Shown piece after piece: positions 33,658-42,829 of a DNA stretch of 64,000 bases. The stretch covers positions 62,001-126,000 of the forward strand of contig SUWG01000003.1 of NCBI GenBank assembly GCA_015061625.1, in the 5' to 3' direction. Position 1 is the first letter of the stretch. Every line of letters starts with the position of its first letter. This DNA comes from Lentisphaerota bacterium (GTDB taxonomy: Bacteria > Verrucomicrobiota > Lentisphaeria > Victivallales > Victivallaceae). The translations under genes were made by a program, and so were the position numbers. The notes under the pieces were generated by a model. The model had not been told where the DNA came from. It did no database searches and saw only the letters and a program-made list of their open reading frames with translations.

Positions 33658-36600
33658 ATGGGCAAGAAGATGCAAACCATTGACGGCAATCATGCCGCGT
33701 CGTATGTCGCCTACGCTTTCAGCGAAGTGGCGGCTATCTATCCCATCACCCCGTCCTCCAACATGGCGGAATACGCTGATGCCTGGGCGGCCAAAGGACT
33801 CAAAAATATGTTCGGTGAACCGCTTCAGGTCGTCGAAATGCAGTCCGAAGCCGGTGCGGCCGGTGCCGTTCACGGTTCACTTTCCGGCGGTGCTTTGACC
33901 ACCACCTATACCGCCAGTCAGGGTCTTCTGCTGATGATCCCGAATATGTACAAGATCGCCGGTGAAATGCTCCCGACCGTCTTCCACGTTTCCGCCCGTG
34001 CGCTGGCCGCCCAGTCACTCTCCATTTTCGGTGACCACTCCGACGTGATGGCCTGCCGTGCCACCGGTTTTGCGATGACCAGTGCCGCCAGTATCCAGGA
34101 AACCCACGACCTCGCTCTGGTTGCCCATCTGGCCACTCTGGAAAGCGAAATTCCGTTTGTCGCTTTCTTCGACGGTTTCCGTACCTCTCACGAATATCAG
34201 AAAGTCGAATTGCTCGACTATGCTGATATGAAAGAATTGGTCGATATGAAATACGTTGAGAAATTCCGCGCCCGCGCTCTGCGTCCGGAAGCTCCGTATG
34301 CCAAAATGGCCGCCCAGAACCCGGATGTCTACTTCCAGGGCCGCGAAACCACCAACAATCAGTATGCCGCTCTGCCGGGCATCGTCCAGAAATACATGGA
34401 TAAAGTTGCCGCCGTCACCGGCCGTCCGCTGCATCTTTTCGACTATGTCGGTGCCGCTGATGCTGACAAAGTGATCGTCGCCATGGGTTCCGGTTGCGAA
34501 ACCATCGAAGAAGCGATCAACTATCTGACCGCCGCCAAAGGCATGAAGATCGGTTTGGTCAAAGTCCGTCTCTACCGTCCTTTCGACGTGAATGCTCTGG
34601 CCGCCGCTCTGCCGGCCACCGTCAAAAAGATCGCCGTGCTCGACCGCACCAAAGAACCCGGCTGCCTCGGCGAACCGCTCTATCTGGATGTCAAAGCCGC
34701 TCTGGCTGACCGCAAAGATCTCACCATCATCGGCGGCCGTTATGGTCTGGCCAGCAAGGAATTCACTCCCTCCATGGTCTATGCCATCTACAAACATCTC
34801 GACGGCAAATGCTTCCACAACTTCACCGTCGGTATCAACGACGATGTTTCCAACTTGTCTCTGCCGATCGACGAAACTATCGTTACCGAACCTGCCGGCA
34901 CCACCAGCTGCTGCTTCTGGGGTCTGGGTTCCGACGGTACGGTCGGTTCCAACAAGAACTCTGTGGCGATCATCGGTGACAACACCGACAAATATGTTCA
35001 GGCTTACTTCAGCTATGACTCCAAGAAATCCGGCGGTATCACCATCAGTCACCTGCGTTTCGGCGATCAGCCGATCACCAGTGAATATCTGATCACTGCT
35101 CCGGACTTTGTCGCTTGCCACAACCAGGCGTATATCGGTATGTACGACATGATCTCCGGCATCAAAGAAAACGGTACTTTCCTTTTCAATACCAACGCTC
35201 CGGCGGATAAGGCTTTCGCCACGCTGACCCGTGAAATGCAGGAAACCATCGTTGCCAAGAATATCAAATTCTACGTCGTCGATGCTCTGAAAGTCGCTCT
35301 GGAAGTCGGCAGTCCGAAATATATTTCCACGATCATGCAGACCTGCTTCTTCAAGTTGGCCGGCATCATTCCGGAAGAAAAAGCCATCGGCTACATCAAA
35401 GCCGGTATCGAAAAGAAATTCGCCAAAAAAGGTCAGGAAGTCGTCGATCAGAATAAACTCTGCGTTGACAAAGCCCTCGACGGTTTGACCCAGGTCGCCG
35501 TGCCGGCCAGCCTCGACGGTGTTGCCTGCTATGCTCCGGCGGAGAAATACACCGCTGAAATGGGCGAATTCGCCACCAAATTGATGAAGCCGGTTCTGGC
35601 GCAGAAAGGCGATACCGTGCCGGTTTCCGCCATGAGTTACGACGGCTCCATGCCGACCGGTACCGCCCGTTTTGAAAAACGCGGTGTCGCGCCGAAAGTT
35701 CCGCAGTGGGATGCCTCCAAATGTATCCAGTGCAACCAGTGCGTCATGGCCTGTCCGCACGCTGCGATCCGCGCCAAACTGATCAACCCGGCCAACCTCG
35801 CCGGTGCCCCGGAATCTTTCACCACCGTCGATGCCAAACCGCCGGTCAAGAAAGAACTCGGTCTCAAATACCGTCTGCAGGTCTTCGTGGATGACTGCCT
35901 CGGTTGCGGCGTCTGCGTGGAAACCTGTATCGCCAAGGAAAAAGCTCTGGTCATGGCCAGTGCCGCCGGTGAACGCGCCGCCAATCAGCAGGCCAATGCT
36001 GAAGTCTTCATGGCTCTGCCGGATAATGAAATGGGCGGTCTGACCGAAGCCAACGTCAAAGGTCTGGGCTTCAAACTGCCGTACTTTGAATTCAACGGTG
36101 CCTGTGCCGGTTGCGGTGAAGCCCCGTATGTCAAGATGGTCAGCCAGCTTTTCGGCCGCCGCATGATCGTTGCCAACGCCACCGGCTGCAGCTCGATCTA
36201 CTCCGGCAGCTTCCCCAGCTTGCCCTACTGCAAAGACAAAGACGGTCGTGGTCCGGCCTGGGCCAACAGCCTCTTTGAGGACAATGCTGAATACGGTTTC
36301 GGTATGCGTGTCGCGGTCGATGCCAACCGCAAACAGCTCCTTGATCTGGTCAACCGCATTCAGGAACTCGGCGTCTGCTGCGACGATATGAAAGCCGCTT
36401 TGGACTATGCCGTGGCCAACTGGAGCAACACCAGCGAAGAAGCAATCGCCAATCAGAATAAGATCGGCAAACTGCTGCCCATCGCCATTGAGAAATCCGA
36501 AGGCGAGAAGAAAGCGGTCTATACCAAGATGCTGGAACTCAAAGATTACTTCGTGGATAAATCCGTCTGGATCCTCGGCGGTGACGGCTGGGCCTACGAT

Positions 36601-37191
36601 ATCGGTTACAGCGGTCTGGATCATGTCGTTGCCCAGAACCGCAACGTCAACATCCTCGTGCTGGATACTGAAGTCTACTCCAACACCGGCGGTCAGGCTT
36701 CCAAATCCACTCCGATCGGTGCGGTCGCGCTCTTTGCCGCCAACGGTATGCGCATGACCAAGAAAAACCTCGGTCTGATGTGCATGAGCTACGGCAACGT
36801 CTACGTCGCCAGTATCTCCATGGGTGCCAACCGTCAGCAGGCTCTGACCGCCATCCGTGAAGCCGAAGCGCACAATGGTCCTTCCATCATCATCGCCTAT
36901 GCTCCCTGTATGCTCCATGGTATCAACATGGCCAAGAGTCAGGTCGAGCAGAAACGTGCGGTGGATTCCGGTTACTGGCCGTTGTACCGCTACAACCCGG
37001 CTCTGGATAATCCTTTCATCTGGGAAACCAAAGATGCCACCGAAGCCTATCAGGATTTCGTCCGCAGTGAAAACCGCTACAAACAGCTGCTCAAAGCTGC
37101 TCCGGCTGAAGCCGAAGCCCTCTTTGCCCAGGCTGAAAAAGATGCGGCTCACCGCATGGAATTCTTCAAGAAGATCGGTGAGATCCTCTGA
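33658..37191 (+). CDS. nifJ: Pyruvate:ferredoxin (flavodoxin) oxidoreductase
   Basis: 1177 residues, the single-chain homodimeric type, with AAAAGGAG upstream. It converts pyruvate and CoA to acetyl-CoA, CO2 and reduced ferredoxin in anaerobes. In order: the N-terminal pyruvate-binding domain (AYAFSEVAAIYPITPSSNM), domain II, the CoA-binding domain, two 4Fe-4S clusters (CIQCNQCVMACP near 690 and CLGCGVCVETC near 745), GACAGCGEAPYVK near 818 with the proximal cluster cysteines, and the TPP-binding GGDGWAYDIGY...SNTGGQ. All key residues are present. Base composition is very regular and codon use strongly biased, as in highly expressed genes. It indicates fermentative anaerobic metabolism. A strong terminator follows. 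Confidence 0.97.
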   Translation: MGKKMQTIDGNHAASYVAYAFSEVAAIYPITPSSNMAEYADAWAAKGLKNMFGEPLQVVEMQSEAGAAGAVHGSLSGGALTTTYTASQGLLLMIPNMYKIAGEMLPTVFHVSARALAAQSLSIFGDHSDVMACRATGFAMTSAASIQETHDLALVAHLATLESEIPFVAFFDGFRTSHEYQKVELLDYADMKELVDMKYVEKFRARALRPEAPYAKMAAQNPDVYFQGRETTNNQYAALPGIVQKYMDKVAAVTGRPLHLFDYVGAADADKVIVAMGSGCETIEEAINYLTAAKGMKIGLVKVRLYRPFDVNALAAALPATVKKIAVLDRTKEPGCLGEPLYLDVKAALADRKDLTIIGGRYGLASKEFTPSMVYAIYKHLDGKCFHNFTVGINDDVSNLSLPIDETIVTEPAGTTSCCFWGLGSDGTVGSNKNSVAIIGDNTDKYVQAYFSYDSKKSGGITISHLRFGDQPITSEYLITAPDFVACHNQAYIGMYDMISGIKENGTFLFNTNAPADKAFATLTREMQETIVAKNIKFYVVDALKVALEVGSPKYISTIMQTCFFKLAGIIPEEKAIGYIKAGIEKKFAKKGQEVVDQNKLCVDKALDGLTQVAVPASLDGVACYAPAEKYTAEMGEFATKLMKPVLAQKGDTVPVSAMSYDGSMPTGTARFEKRGVAPKVPQWDASKCIQCNQCVMACPHAAIRAKLINPANLAGAPESFTTVDAKPPVKKELGLKYRLQVFVDDCLGCGVCVETCIAKEKALVMASAAGERAANQQANAEVFMALPDNEMGGLTEANVKGLGFKLPYFEFNGACAGCGEAPYVKMVSQLFGRRMIVANATGCSSIYSGSFPSLPYCKDKDGRGPAWANSLFEDNAEYGFGMRVAVDANRKQLLDLVNRIQELGVCCDDMKAALDYAVANWSNTSEEAIANQNKIGKLLPIAIEKSEGEKKAVYTKMLELKDYFVDKSVWILGGDGWAYDIGYSGLDHVVAQNRNVNILVLDTEVYSNTGGQASKSTPIGAVALFAANGMRMTKKNLGLMCMSYGNVYVASISMGANRQQALTAIREAEAHNGPSIIIAYAPCMLHGINMAKSQVEQKRAVDSGYWPLYRYNPALDNPFIWETKDATEAYQDFVRSENRYKQLLKAAPAEAEALFAQAEKDAAHRMEFFKKIGEIL

Positions 37192-37215
37192 TCGGTCTTT
37201 TGATCGGAAAACAAG

Positions 37216-37249
37216 AAGCGCATCCGGAAAATTCCGGATGCGCTTTTTT
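37216..37249 (+). terminator. Strong rho-independent terminator
   Basis: 14-bp stem with arms AAGCGCATCCGGAA and TTCCGGATGCGCTT (37216-37229 and 37232-37245), 2-base centre, then a T-run. It ends the oxidoreductase transcript. Confidence 0.92.
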
Positions 37250-37299
37250 GCTTTCGGTTGTTGGCACTGTCAAGTTGTCAGGTCGATAACAGGCGTGGA

Positions 37300-38541
37300 T
37301 CAGTTGATTTTGACGTTATCAAAGGTAAATGCGTGACATCCCTCGAAGTTTTTCGCCGGTTGATTTTGAGCCGAGATGATGCAGTTTTGCATGAAGATAT
37401 TTTCCAGGGTGAATTCTTCCGAATTGGTGATATTGAAAGCATTGACACATTCGATGCGGATATCTTTCAACGTGATATTTTTTCCATAAGAGGGGAATAA
37501 TTCCGGAGAGCGGCGGAATTGAGTCCACGAATAGGCGTAGAAAAATTCCCGGCAGTTGCCGGAGATGTTTTCCAGTTGGATGAATTCGTTGAGTTGCGGC
37601 GTATCCGGGCGCATTTTCAGAAAGAAAAGGGAACCGACCTGATCGACGGTGCAGTTACGCATGAGGATATTGTGATTTCCGATCGTTTCACTGCCGCAGG
37701 TCAGTGCGCTGTGACTGCGGCCGAAGCGGCAGTTTTCGATCAGGATATCGGAATTTTTACCGTTATCCGGAGTTTTATCAGCCTCCGGCCCTTTGCCGCC
37801 TTTGAGGGTGATGGCATCGTCGTTGACGGAAAAATAACAATCCCGGATCAATACTTCATTGCAGACATCCAGATCGACCGCATCGGTACTGGGCGAGGGG
37901 ATGGGGGCGTGCGGAGCGGTGATATGCAAATTGGTAAGTTTAAGTTTACGGCATTGATAATAGTGACTGCTCCAGAAAGGGGAATCTTTCAGCGAGATAC
38001 CGGAAATATGGACATTATTGCTGCGGGAAATATAGAGCAGCCGGGGGCGCATTTCATCCATATTGGTACATTGCGGATTGAATTTTCTTCTCAACCAGAA
38101 GTGCCGCCAGTAGGGCAAGCCCTGACCGTCGAGCGTGCCGCTGCCGCTGATTGTGAAGTTGTCGCATTTATCGGCATTGATCAATGCGGCAAAGTAGTTG
38201 ACCGATTCGCCCTCCATGCGGGTCGGCACGATGGCGAAATCTTCAATTTCCTGACTGCCGTAAATTATGGAATTTTCTGCCAGATGCAGATGGGTGCCGG
38301 GTTTGAAGAAAAGTGAACCGCTCAAATATTGACCGCGGGGAAAATATATCACTCCGCCGCCATGGTCGGCGGCAAGGTCGATTACCCGCTGGATGGCGGC
38401 AGTTTGCAACATATCCGGTCTGCCGGGCAGAACGCCGTGAGAGGTCACATCATAGACCGTGAATTTATGGATGTCGATAACCGGTACTTCACTGAACCAC
38501 GGAGAAATCGGTTTGCCGTCGGGAAAGGTATTGGAAAGCAT
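37300..38541 (-). CDS. GH28 family glycoside hydrolase (polygalacturonase-like)
   Basis: 413 residues from ATG 38541, with AAAGGA nine bases upstream; the upstream in-frame start at 38562 lies before the predicted transcript start. Right-handed beta-helix protein: FTVYDVTSHGV and AIQRVIDLAADHGGGVIYFPRGQYLSG match the GH28 N-terminus. The catalytic stretch is STDAVDLD near 217 (usual NTD), FSVNDDAITLKGG near 240 (DD) and GSETIG near 284 (usual GHG). Substitution of NTD and GHG suggests a substrate other than plain polygalacturonate, for example rhamnogalacturonan or a xylogalacturonan. No signal peptide is seen. Single gene with its own promoter. Confidence 0.85.
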   Translation of the reverse strand: MLSNTFPDGKPISPWFSEVPVIDIHKFTVYDVTSHGVLPGRPDMLQTAAIQRVIDLAADHGGGVIYFPRGQYLSGSLFFKPGTHLHLAENSIIYGSQEIEDFAIVPTRMEGESVNYFAALINADKCDNFTISGSGTLDGQGLPYWRHFWLRRKFNPQCTNMDEMRPRLLYISRSNNVHISGISLKDSPFWSSHYYQCRKLKLTNLHITAPHAPIPSPSTDAVDLDVCNEVLIRDCYFSVNDDAITLKGGKGPEADKTPDNGKNSDILIENCRFGRSHSALTCGSETIGNHNILMRNCTVDQVGSLFFLKMRPDTPQLNEFIQLENISGNCREFFYAYSWTQFRRSPELFPSYGKNITLKDIRIECVNAFNITNSEEFTLENIFMQNCIISAQNQPAKNFEGCHAFTFDNVKIN

Positions 38542-38560
38542 AAAAAATCCTTTATAGTCC

Positions 38561-38599
38561 AATAACAGTTATTATATGCTGTTTAATATAGCATCACAA
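38561..38599 (-). promoter_or_regulatory. Promoter and dyad of the GH28 gene
   Basis: Leftward TTGTGA (38594-38599), 17-base spacer, TATAAT (38571-38576). AATAACAGTTATT (38561-38573), a 6-1-6 dyad, overlaps the -10 and start site and could be an operator. Confidence 0.6.
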
Positions 38600-38637
38600 A
38601 AAAATTTTTCAATATCTGATCGTCAGAGGAAAAATAC

Positions 38638-38666
38638 TTGACAATATGGATTTGCGGTGTTATATT
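38638..38666 (+). promoter_or_regulatory. Promoter of the zinc-ribbon/Sel1 gene
   Basis: Perfect TTGACA (38638-38643), 17-base spacer, TATATT (38661-38666). The spacer contains ATTTGCGGTGT, resembling the right half of the operators at 878 and 10927. Confidence 0.75.
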
Positions 38667-38718
38667 CTCAAATATGTATTTTTTATGCAATACATGAAAT
38701 ATAAAGAAAGGGATAGTT

Positions 38719-40110
38719 ATGCAGTGGACTTGTAAATCCTGTGGAGCCACCGGAGAGGTGGAGGAGATCACAACTTCCGTAAGTTGTACGGAGTGTGATG
38801 CGTATGTGGTCTGGGATGAAAGCGATGTGTGTCCTTATTGGTACACGACCGCGTTGGATGAGTTGGAAAGTATCCACAACAGTTCCGGCGGGTTGAAGAT
38901 CATCAGTTCCGTGCTGGCGGCTTTTGCGACGGTGATGGCGGTGGTCAATTTCCGGTTTTATGATGGAGAATTATTCTTTTTCAACTGGGGGGTCTGCGGA
39001 TTGGCGGGGCTGTTGGCTCTGTTGATCGAAATGGGGCGCAAAGAGTGGTGTCAGAATGCGATCATGGGATTGTCGGTCGTTGGCGCATTGCTTTCGCTTT
39101 ACGGTTACTTCAAAGAGATGAGTACGCTGGCTTCACTTTTCGGTGTGGCGTTGTTTTGCGGCGCATTGATTTTTGCCCGCCGCAAGGAACTTTTCAAAGA
39201 GGATGCTCCGACCTTTGCCCAGTTCACCTACCTGCTGGAAAACCGCAAAGCGCGCAAGGCGGTGACTTTGGAAAGTTACAATGCTTTGAATGATGAAAAG
39301 AAGAAATTTTTGACTGCTCCCATGCTGCTGGTCTATGTTTTTGCGGTGGTGGCAGTTGCCACTGCGGTTTACAAAGGGATCTATTATCCGGCACCGGAAG
39401 TGTCGCTGGGCGATCAGGCGGCGGCAGTGGCTCCGCCGGCAGGTGACGACCCGCAGGCGGTGTTTGAATATTGCCTTTCCGGTGCGCAGCAAGGCGATGT
39501 GGAAATGATGTGCCAGGTGGGTGTACTGTATGTCACCGGAGAAGGCACGGAAAAGAATTTTGATGAAGGTGTGTCGTGGTTCCGCCGGGCGGCAGATGCG
39601 GGATTTGTGCAGGCATATATGTTTTTGGCGCAATGCTATTCCGGAGCGGTCGATCCGGCCAAAGCCGATCCGCAGGAATTTTTCAACTGGAGCAAAAAGG
39701 CGGCAGATGCCGGTATAACGGAAGGCAAAGCGAATATGGCGGTTTGTTATTTCCGCGGTTTGGGCTGTGAAAAAGATTGTGCCGCCGGAGCAAGGTATGC
39801 CGAAGAAGCGGTGGCGCAGATGCCGGTTTTGAATATCTGGCTGGCGAGATATTATCTTGGTCAATTCGGTGATTTCAAAGTGGTTGATCCGGTGAAAGCG
39901 TTCCACTTCAGCACCGCGGCTTCGCAGTTTGAATCCACCGCCGATGCGGGTAAATTCTGTCTGGCGATCTGCTATGCTTCCGGTTACGGCTGCACGCAAA
40001 ATGCTGAAACGGCGATCCGTCTGGCTATGGAAGCGGCCATTGCCGGTGATCAGGATGCCGTGTCAACGGTCAGACTGGTTTTCCAACGGCCCCCGGCTTT
40101 GTACGAGTGA
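38719..40110 (+). CDS. Zinc-ribbon membrane protein with C-terminal Sel1 repeats
   Basis: 463 residues, with AAAGGGAT upstream. A short zinc ribbon (CKSCGATG...CTECD) is followed by four to five transmembrane helices (about 58-155 and again 195-218). After a Pro/Ala linker (about 225-240) several Sel1-like repeats follow (AVFEYCLSGAQQGDVEMMCQVG, GVSWFRRAADAGFVQAY, NWSKKAADAGITEGKANM), each about 36 residues. The repeats would face one side of the membrane and bind proteins. Function is unknown. Similar zinc-ribbon plus membrane layouts occur at 59637 and 41880 in this window. Confidence 0.8.
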   Translation: MQWTCKSCGATGEVEEITTSVSCTECDAYVVWDESDVCPYWYTTALDELESIHNSSGGLKIISSVLAAFATVMAVVNFRFYDGELFFFNWGVCGLAGLLALLIEMGRKEWCQNAIMGLSVVGALLSLYGYFKEMSTLASLFGVALFCGALIFARRKELFKEDAPTFAQFTYLLENRKARKAVTLESYNALNDEKKKFLTAPMLLVYVFAVVAVATAVYKGIYYPAPEVSLGDQAAAVAPPAGDDPQAVFEYCLSGAQQGDVEMMCQVGVLYVTGEGTEKNFDEGVSWFRRAADAGFVQAYMFLAQCYSGAVDPAKADPQEFFNWSKKAADAGITEGKANMAVCYFRGLGCEKDCAAGARYAEEAVAQMPVLNIWLARYYLGQFGDFKVVDPVKAFHFSTAASQFESTADAGKFCLAICYASGYGCTQNAETAIRLAMEAAIAGDQDAVSTVRLVFQRPPALYE

Positions 40111-40142
40111 GAATTGATGAATAACTGATTTTTCAGAAACAG

Positions 40143-40180
40143 GGGATGACCGGTATTCACTTCCGGTCATCCCTGATTTT
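40143..40180. terminator. Terminator between convergent genes
   Basis: 11-bp stem GGGATGACCGG/CCGGTCATCCC (40143-40153 and 40163-40173), then TGATTTTTTA. It serves the rightward Sel1 gene and possibly the leftward gene. Confidence 0.85.
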
Positions 40181-41236
40181 TTATTCATCAGCCGGAAACG
40201 GTGTGTATATGCTAACCGGTTCATTCCGTTGTTGCCGCATATCGTGGATTCCGGCTCTTTGCAGATAAAATTTGACGTAATTGTACTTATTGTACCGGTA
40301 AAAATTATTCATTCCGCAGTCGCAATGGTATTCAACCGTGTAACGCAGAACTATATTGTCCCACAAAGGCTGCAAACGCTGACCGTCGGGAGAGGTCATG
40401 GTTAACTGGTATGTGCCTGCTCCTGATTCGATTTTCATGCGGTCTGGAGTGGAATAAAATTGTTCGTAGTGATCCAGTAAATATACGGAATAAAGTTTCC
40501 GGTCTTTCCAGATATAAACGGCCAACAGATTTTCATGTTGGCAATCGATCAATGCGGTATGAAAGGTGTGACCGTCATTTTTTGTCACATAACAATGGGG
40601 GAATACGATCTGATAGACCGGATTCTGGCGGCGGTAATCGTACTGTTCTCCGAAAGTGGATTTTTCGGGATCAGGTACGGGAAGATTGGCGGCCCGGGCT
40701 TCGCCGTTGCGGATCGTCAGATCGCCGATGGCAAGCGACTCAAAATCAGCCACGGAAGCGTGTGAATGTCCGGTGATGGATAGGGTGATGTTGCACTTGC
40801 GTTCATGGTCGTTGAATGAGTCTTCAAAATAAGGGTCAAAATCATAGTTCAAAATCAGATAAATACTGCTGTCGGAATGGCGGATGAGTTTGCAATCGGT
40901 GATTTCGATATGTTTCGGATCATTTTCAATAACCTGCCGGTAATGGGGATGACCGTTTTTCCAAACCATGAAGAGCGAGAGGAATCTCATGGAATCGGAG
41001 TGTATTCCATCCGGGTAGTTTTCAAACATGATTGCGGCGTGGTAAACGTCATCTTGCACTGTTACCTGCCAGAAATACGGTTCTTTAATCGTGTAATTAC
41101 TTTGTGCCACATTGCCGTAAGTGAATGGTAACGGCAGATTGCGGATAGTATCAAGAATATCCTGTTGCTCATCGGCCTTGAGCGATATTGAGAAGAGCGA
41201 CAGCATCACGGCGGCAAGGGTGAAAAATTTTTTCAT
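40181..41236 (-). CDS. Exported protein of unknown function
   Basis: 351 residues with AAAGGAG upstream. The signal peptide (FFTLAAVMLSLFSISLKA) is clear. The mature part is beta-rich and aromatic (EPYFWQVTVQDDVYHAAIMF, SIYLILNYDFDPYFED, VYQIVFPHCYV, VYIWKDRKLYSVYLLDHYEQF). A distant likeness to sugar-binding or glycosidase beta-sandwich folds is possible, but I see no signature. It is flanked by terminators, so it is expressed alone. Confidence 0.72.
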   Translation of the reverse strand: MKKFFTLAAVMLSLFSISLKADEQQDILDTIRNLPLPFTYGNVAQSNYTIKEPYFWQVTVQDDVYHAAIMFENYPDGIHSDSMRFLSLFMVWKNGHPHYRQVIENDPKHIEITDCKLIRHSDSSIYLILNYDFDPYFEDSFNDHERKCNITLSITGHSHASVADFESLAIGDLTIRNGEARAANLPVPDPEKSTFGEQYDYRRQNPVYQIVFPHCYVTKNDGHTFHTALIDCQHENLLAVYIWKDRKLYSVYLLDHYEQFYSTPDRMKIESGAGTYQLTMTSPDGQRLQPLWDNIVLRYTVEYHCDCGMNNFYRYNKYNYVKFYLQRAGIHDMRQQRNEPVSIYTPFPADE

Positions 41237-41637
41237 GAATTGTTTTCTCCTTTGTAATTTACAGTTTTTGTTTTGATTTTTGCGAAAAATCCGACTATTC
41301 GTTTTCGTTACTATAATAATAGTGAAGTTTTTTCCCGGAATATGACAGAAAAAAAGACAGATTTTTTATTTTTTTTGGGTTTCTTCAACGGTTGGTGACA
41401 GAAAATTGCACATATTGTTTTATAGCCTGAAAACAGCAGGTGCATGGTGCATCATGCATTTGACGCAAAGCAATGTTTGAATTTATCATGCTCTGGAAAT
41501 TTCAAGCGGAAAATCATTATGAACTTTTGTTACAAACCGTTGATGAGGCAAAAAATACCGGCCGGAGATCGTCAGATGTTGATCCCCGGCCGGTTTTTTG
41601 TAAAGGACAGTTATTTTTCTTGATTAAGTCGGCGAGC
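41237..41637. other. Intergenic gap with AT-rich promoter region and a terminator
   Basis: The first 100 bases are the upstream region of the leftward exported protein. 41557-41599 holds a terminator. The short ORFs here lack coding features and ribosome sites. Confidence 0.6.
41557..41599 (-). terminator. Bidirectional terminator
   Basis: Stem ACCGGCCGG (41557-41565) with CCGGCCGGT (41586-41594), prolonged inward by GATC/GATC after one mismatch. There are T-runs on both strands. It ends the leftward small-gene pair 42071-41638. Confidence 0.85.
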
Positions 41638-41877
41638 TTATTCAGAATCCTTATCAAGTTTATCTTGCATACGTTGAGCTGCACTATTGCATTCAGCCGC
41701 AGCAATAAGCATTCCGGCAACAACAATTCCAAAAAGAATCATTACCGGTACAGAACTTGACAGAATCAGCAGTACAGTTATAAAAACTGCTCCTATACAA
41801 CACATTACCGTTGAAGATTTTTTATCTTGAATTCGTTTTACAAGAGTATCTCGTTCAGCCTTTGTTAATTTGCCCAT
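41638..41877 (-). CDS. Small membrane protein
   Basis: 79 residues. A basic N-terminus (KLTKAERDTLVKRIQDKK) precedes two hydrophobic segments (about 23-40 and 43-60) and a charged tail (RMQDKLDKDSE). GAGGAGA lies upstream inside the end of the preceding zinc-finger gene, and only two bases separate the genes, so they are co-translated. No family recognised. Confidence 0.65.
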   Translation of the reverse strand: MGKLTKAERDTLVKRIQDKKSSTVMCCIGAVFITVLLILSSSVPVMILFGIVVAGMLIAAAECNSAAQRMQDKLDKDSE

Positions 41878-41879
41878 TT

Positions 41880-42071
41880 TTATTTATTCTCCTCATTTAA
41901 TGCAATGATGCTGCCATCTGCTCCGGTGTTGCCGCAATTTGGACAAGCAGGATGCCCGGTTTCTTTGTCCGCATTTTTCACTCCGCATTGAAAGCAAAAA
42001 ACATCTTCACATTTTTTGCACCGGAAAGCATTGTCCACAAAATGCATTCCCCATACACATTCATACGACAT
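41880..42071 (-). CDS. Small cysteine-rich zinc-finger protein
   Basis: 63 residues from ATG 42071, with AAAGGGTGG upstream; the longer ORF start at 42113 has no ribosome site. Cys pairs CKKCEDVFCFQCG and CPNCG, with an H-P before them, suggest a compact treble-clef or zinc-ribbon fold. Likely partner of the small membrane protein that follows. Role unknown. Confidence 0.65.
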   Translation of the reverse strand: MSYECVWGMHFVDNAFRCKKCEDVFCFQCGVKNADKETGHPACPNCGNTGADGSIIALNEENK

Positions 42072-42208
42072 ATAACCACCCTTTTTGTTTTTACTGTCGC
42101 AGAAAAGCGGCAAAGAAATTCAAAGGACAAAATATACGTCTTCAGTGAATAGCGTGGAATAAAGGAGGAAATCGGACAATAAAAAAGCCGAATACTCCAG
42201 AATTGCAC

Positions 42209-42359
42209 TTCGTCCGAGGCCCGACCAAGAGCCCACTACACCTAATGCAAATAGGAGCATCCGGCAAGATCATGCAAAAAAGGCACAATCTTACTGGACA
42301 CAGTTCACCTGCAGGTGTAGTAGACAAAAACGTTTTTTACTTGGTCGGTTTCGGACGAA
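42209..42359. ncRNA. Candidate structured RNA, about 151 nt, 6S-like architecture
   Basis: The ends pair through TTCGTCCGA/TCGGACGAA (42209-42217 with 42351-42359) and CCGACCAAG/CTTGGTCGG (42221-42229 with 42340-42348). Further in, ACTACACCT pairs with AGGTGTAGT (42235-42243 with 42313-42321), and an apical stem CCGGCAAGAT/ATCTTACTGG (42261-42270 with 42288-42297, one mismatch) carries a 17-base loop. A long closing stem, large inner bubble and apical stem recall 6S RNA. Compensatory G-T and mismatched positions favour RNA over a simple DNA repeat. The strand cannot be fixed. A small inverted-repeat transposon remnant is the alternative. Confidence 0.4.
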
Positions 42360-42561
42360 TTTGCCGTAAAATGCGAACAGTTTTCAATTAGCCGCTGCCG
42401 TTATTGGCAACACAGTTAATATATAACCATAAAGGAATAAATACAAGTCGTAAAAAAGAAAAAATCATACAGAGAGGTCTAATGACCTCTTATAGCGGAG
42501 AATTTGGGGAGATTTTATTTAAGCACCGTCAGGTGCGCTGTAAAAAGAAACACATCCTCCC

Positions 42562-42829
42562 GCCGCAGGCGGCAACTTCACAAGTGAAGCGATAGCGGTT
42601 TGAGCCAGAGTAACGCAGACTGAAAGTCGAGTAACGCAAGGCACAAGCCACTGTTGCGGAACGCCTTCACAAGCGAATGAAAGGAGCGACTTAACAAGCA
42701 AGTCGGAACGGTGTTTTAGTGAAGATGTGAAGAAAAGGCTGCGCCTTTTGAGTGAAGTTGCGCTTCGCGCAGTGAAGTGAAGACTTGCGTCTTCGTTATT
42801 TTTTTTGCCCGGAATTCGGGCAAAAAAAA
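42562..42829. repeat. Chain of short hairpins separated by GTGAAG-like spacers
   Basis: Hairpins: GCCGC/GCGGC (42562-42573), CTTCAC/GTGAAG (42576-42589), AAAAGGC/GCCTTTT (42733-42749), TGCGC/GCGCA (42759-42771) and GAAGAC/GTCTTC (42779-42794). A 13-bp T8-GCCCG/CGGGC-A8 stem (42799-42829) touches the 3' end of tRNA-His. The last has T before and A after the stem on both strands, which is the reverse of a normal terminator. Spacers AGTGAAGT recur. No protein is likely from this stretch. Confidence 0.75.

Noticed and set aside
34015..37152. 1045-codon open frame antisense to the pyruvate:ferredoxin oxidoreductase
   Set aside because: It mirrors a highly codon-biased gene in a frame where stops are rare. 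It has no ribosome site and its translation is repetitive and family-less.
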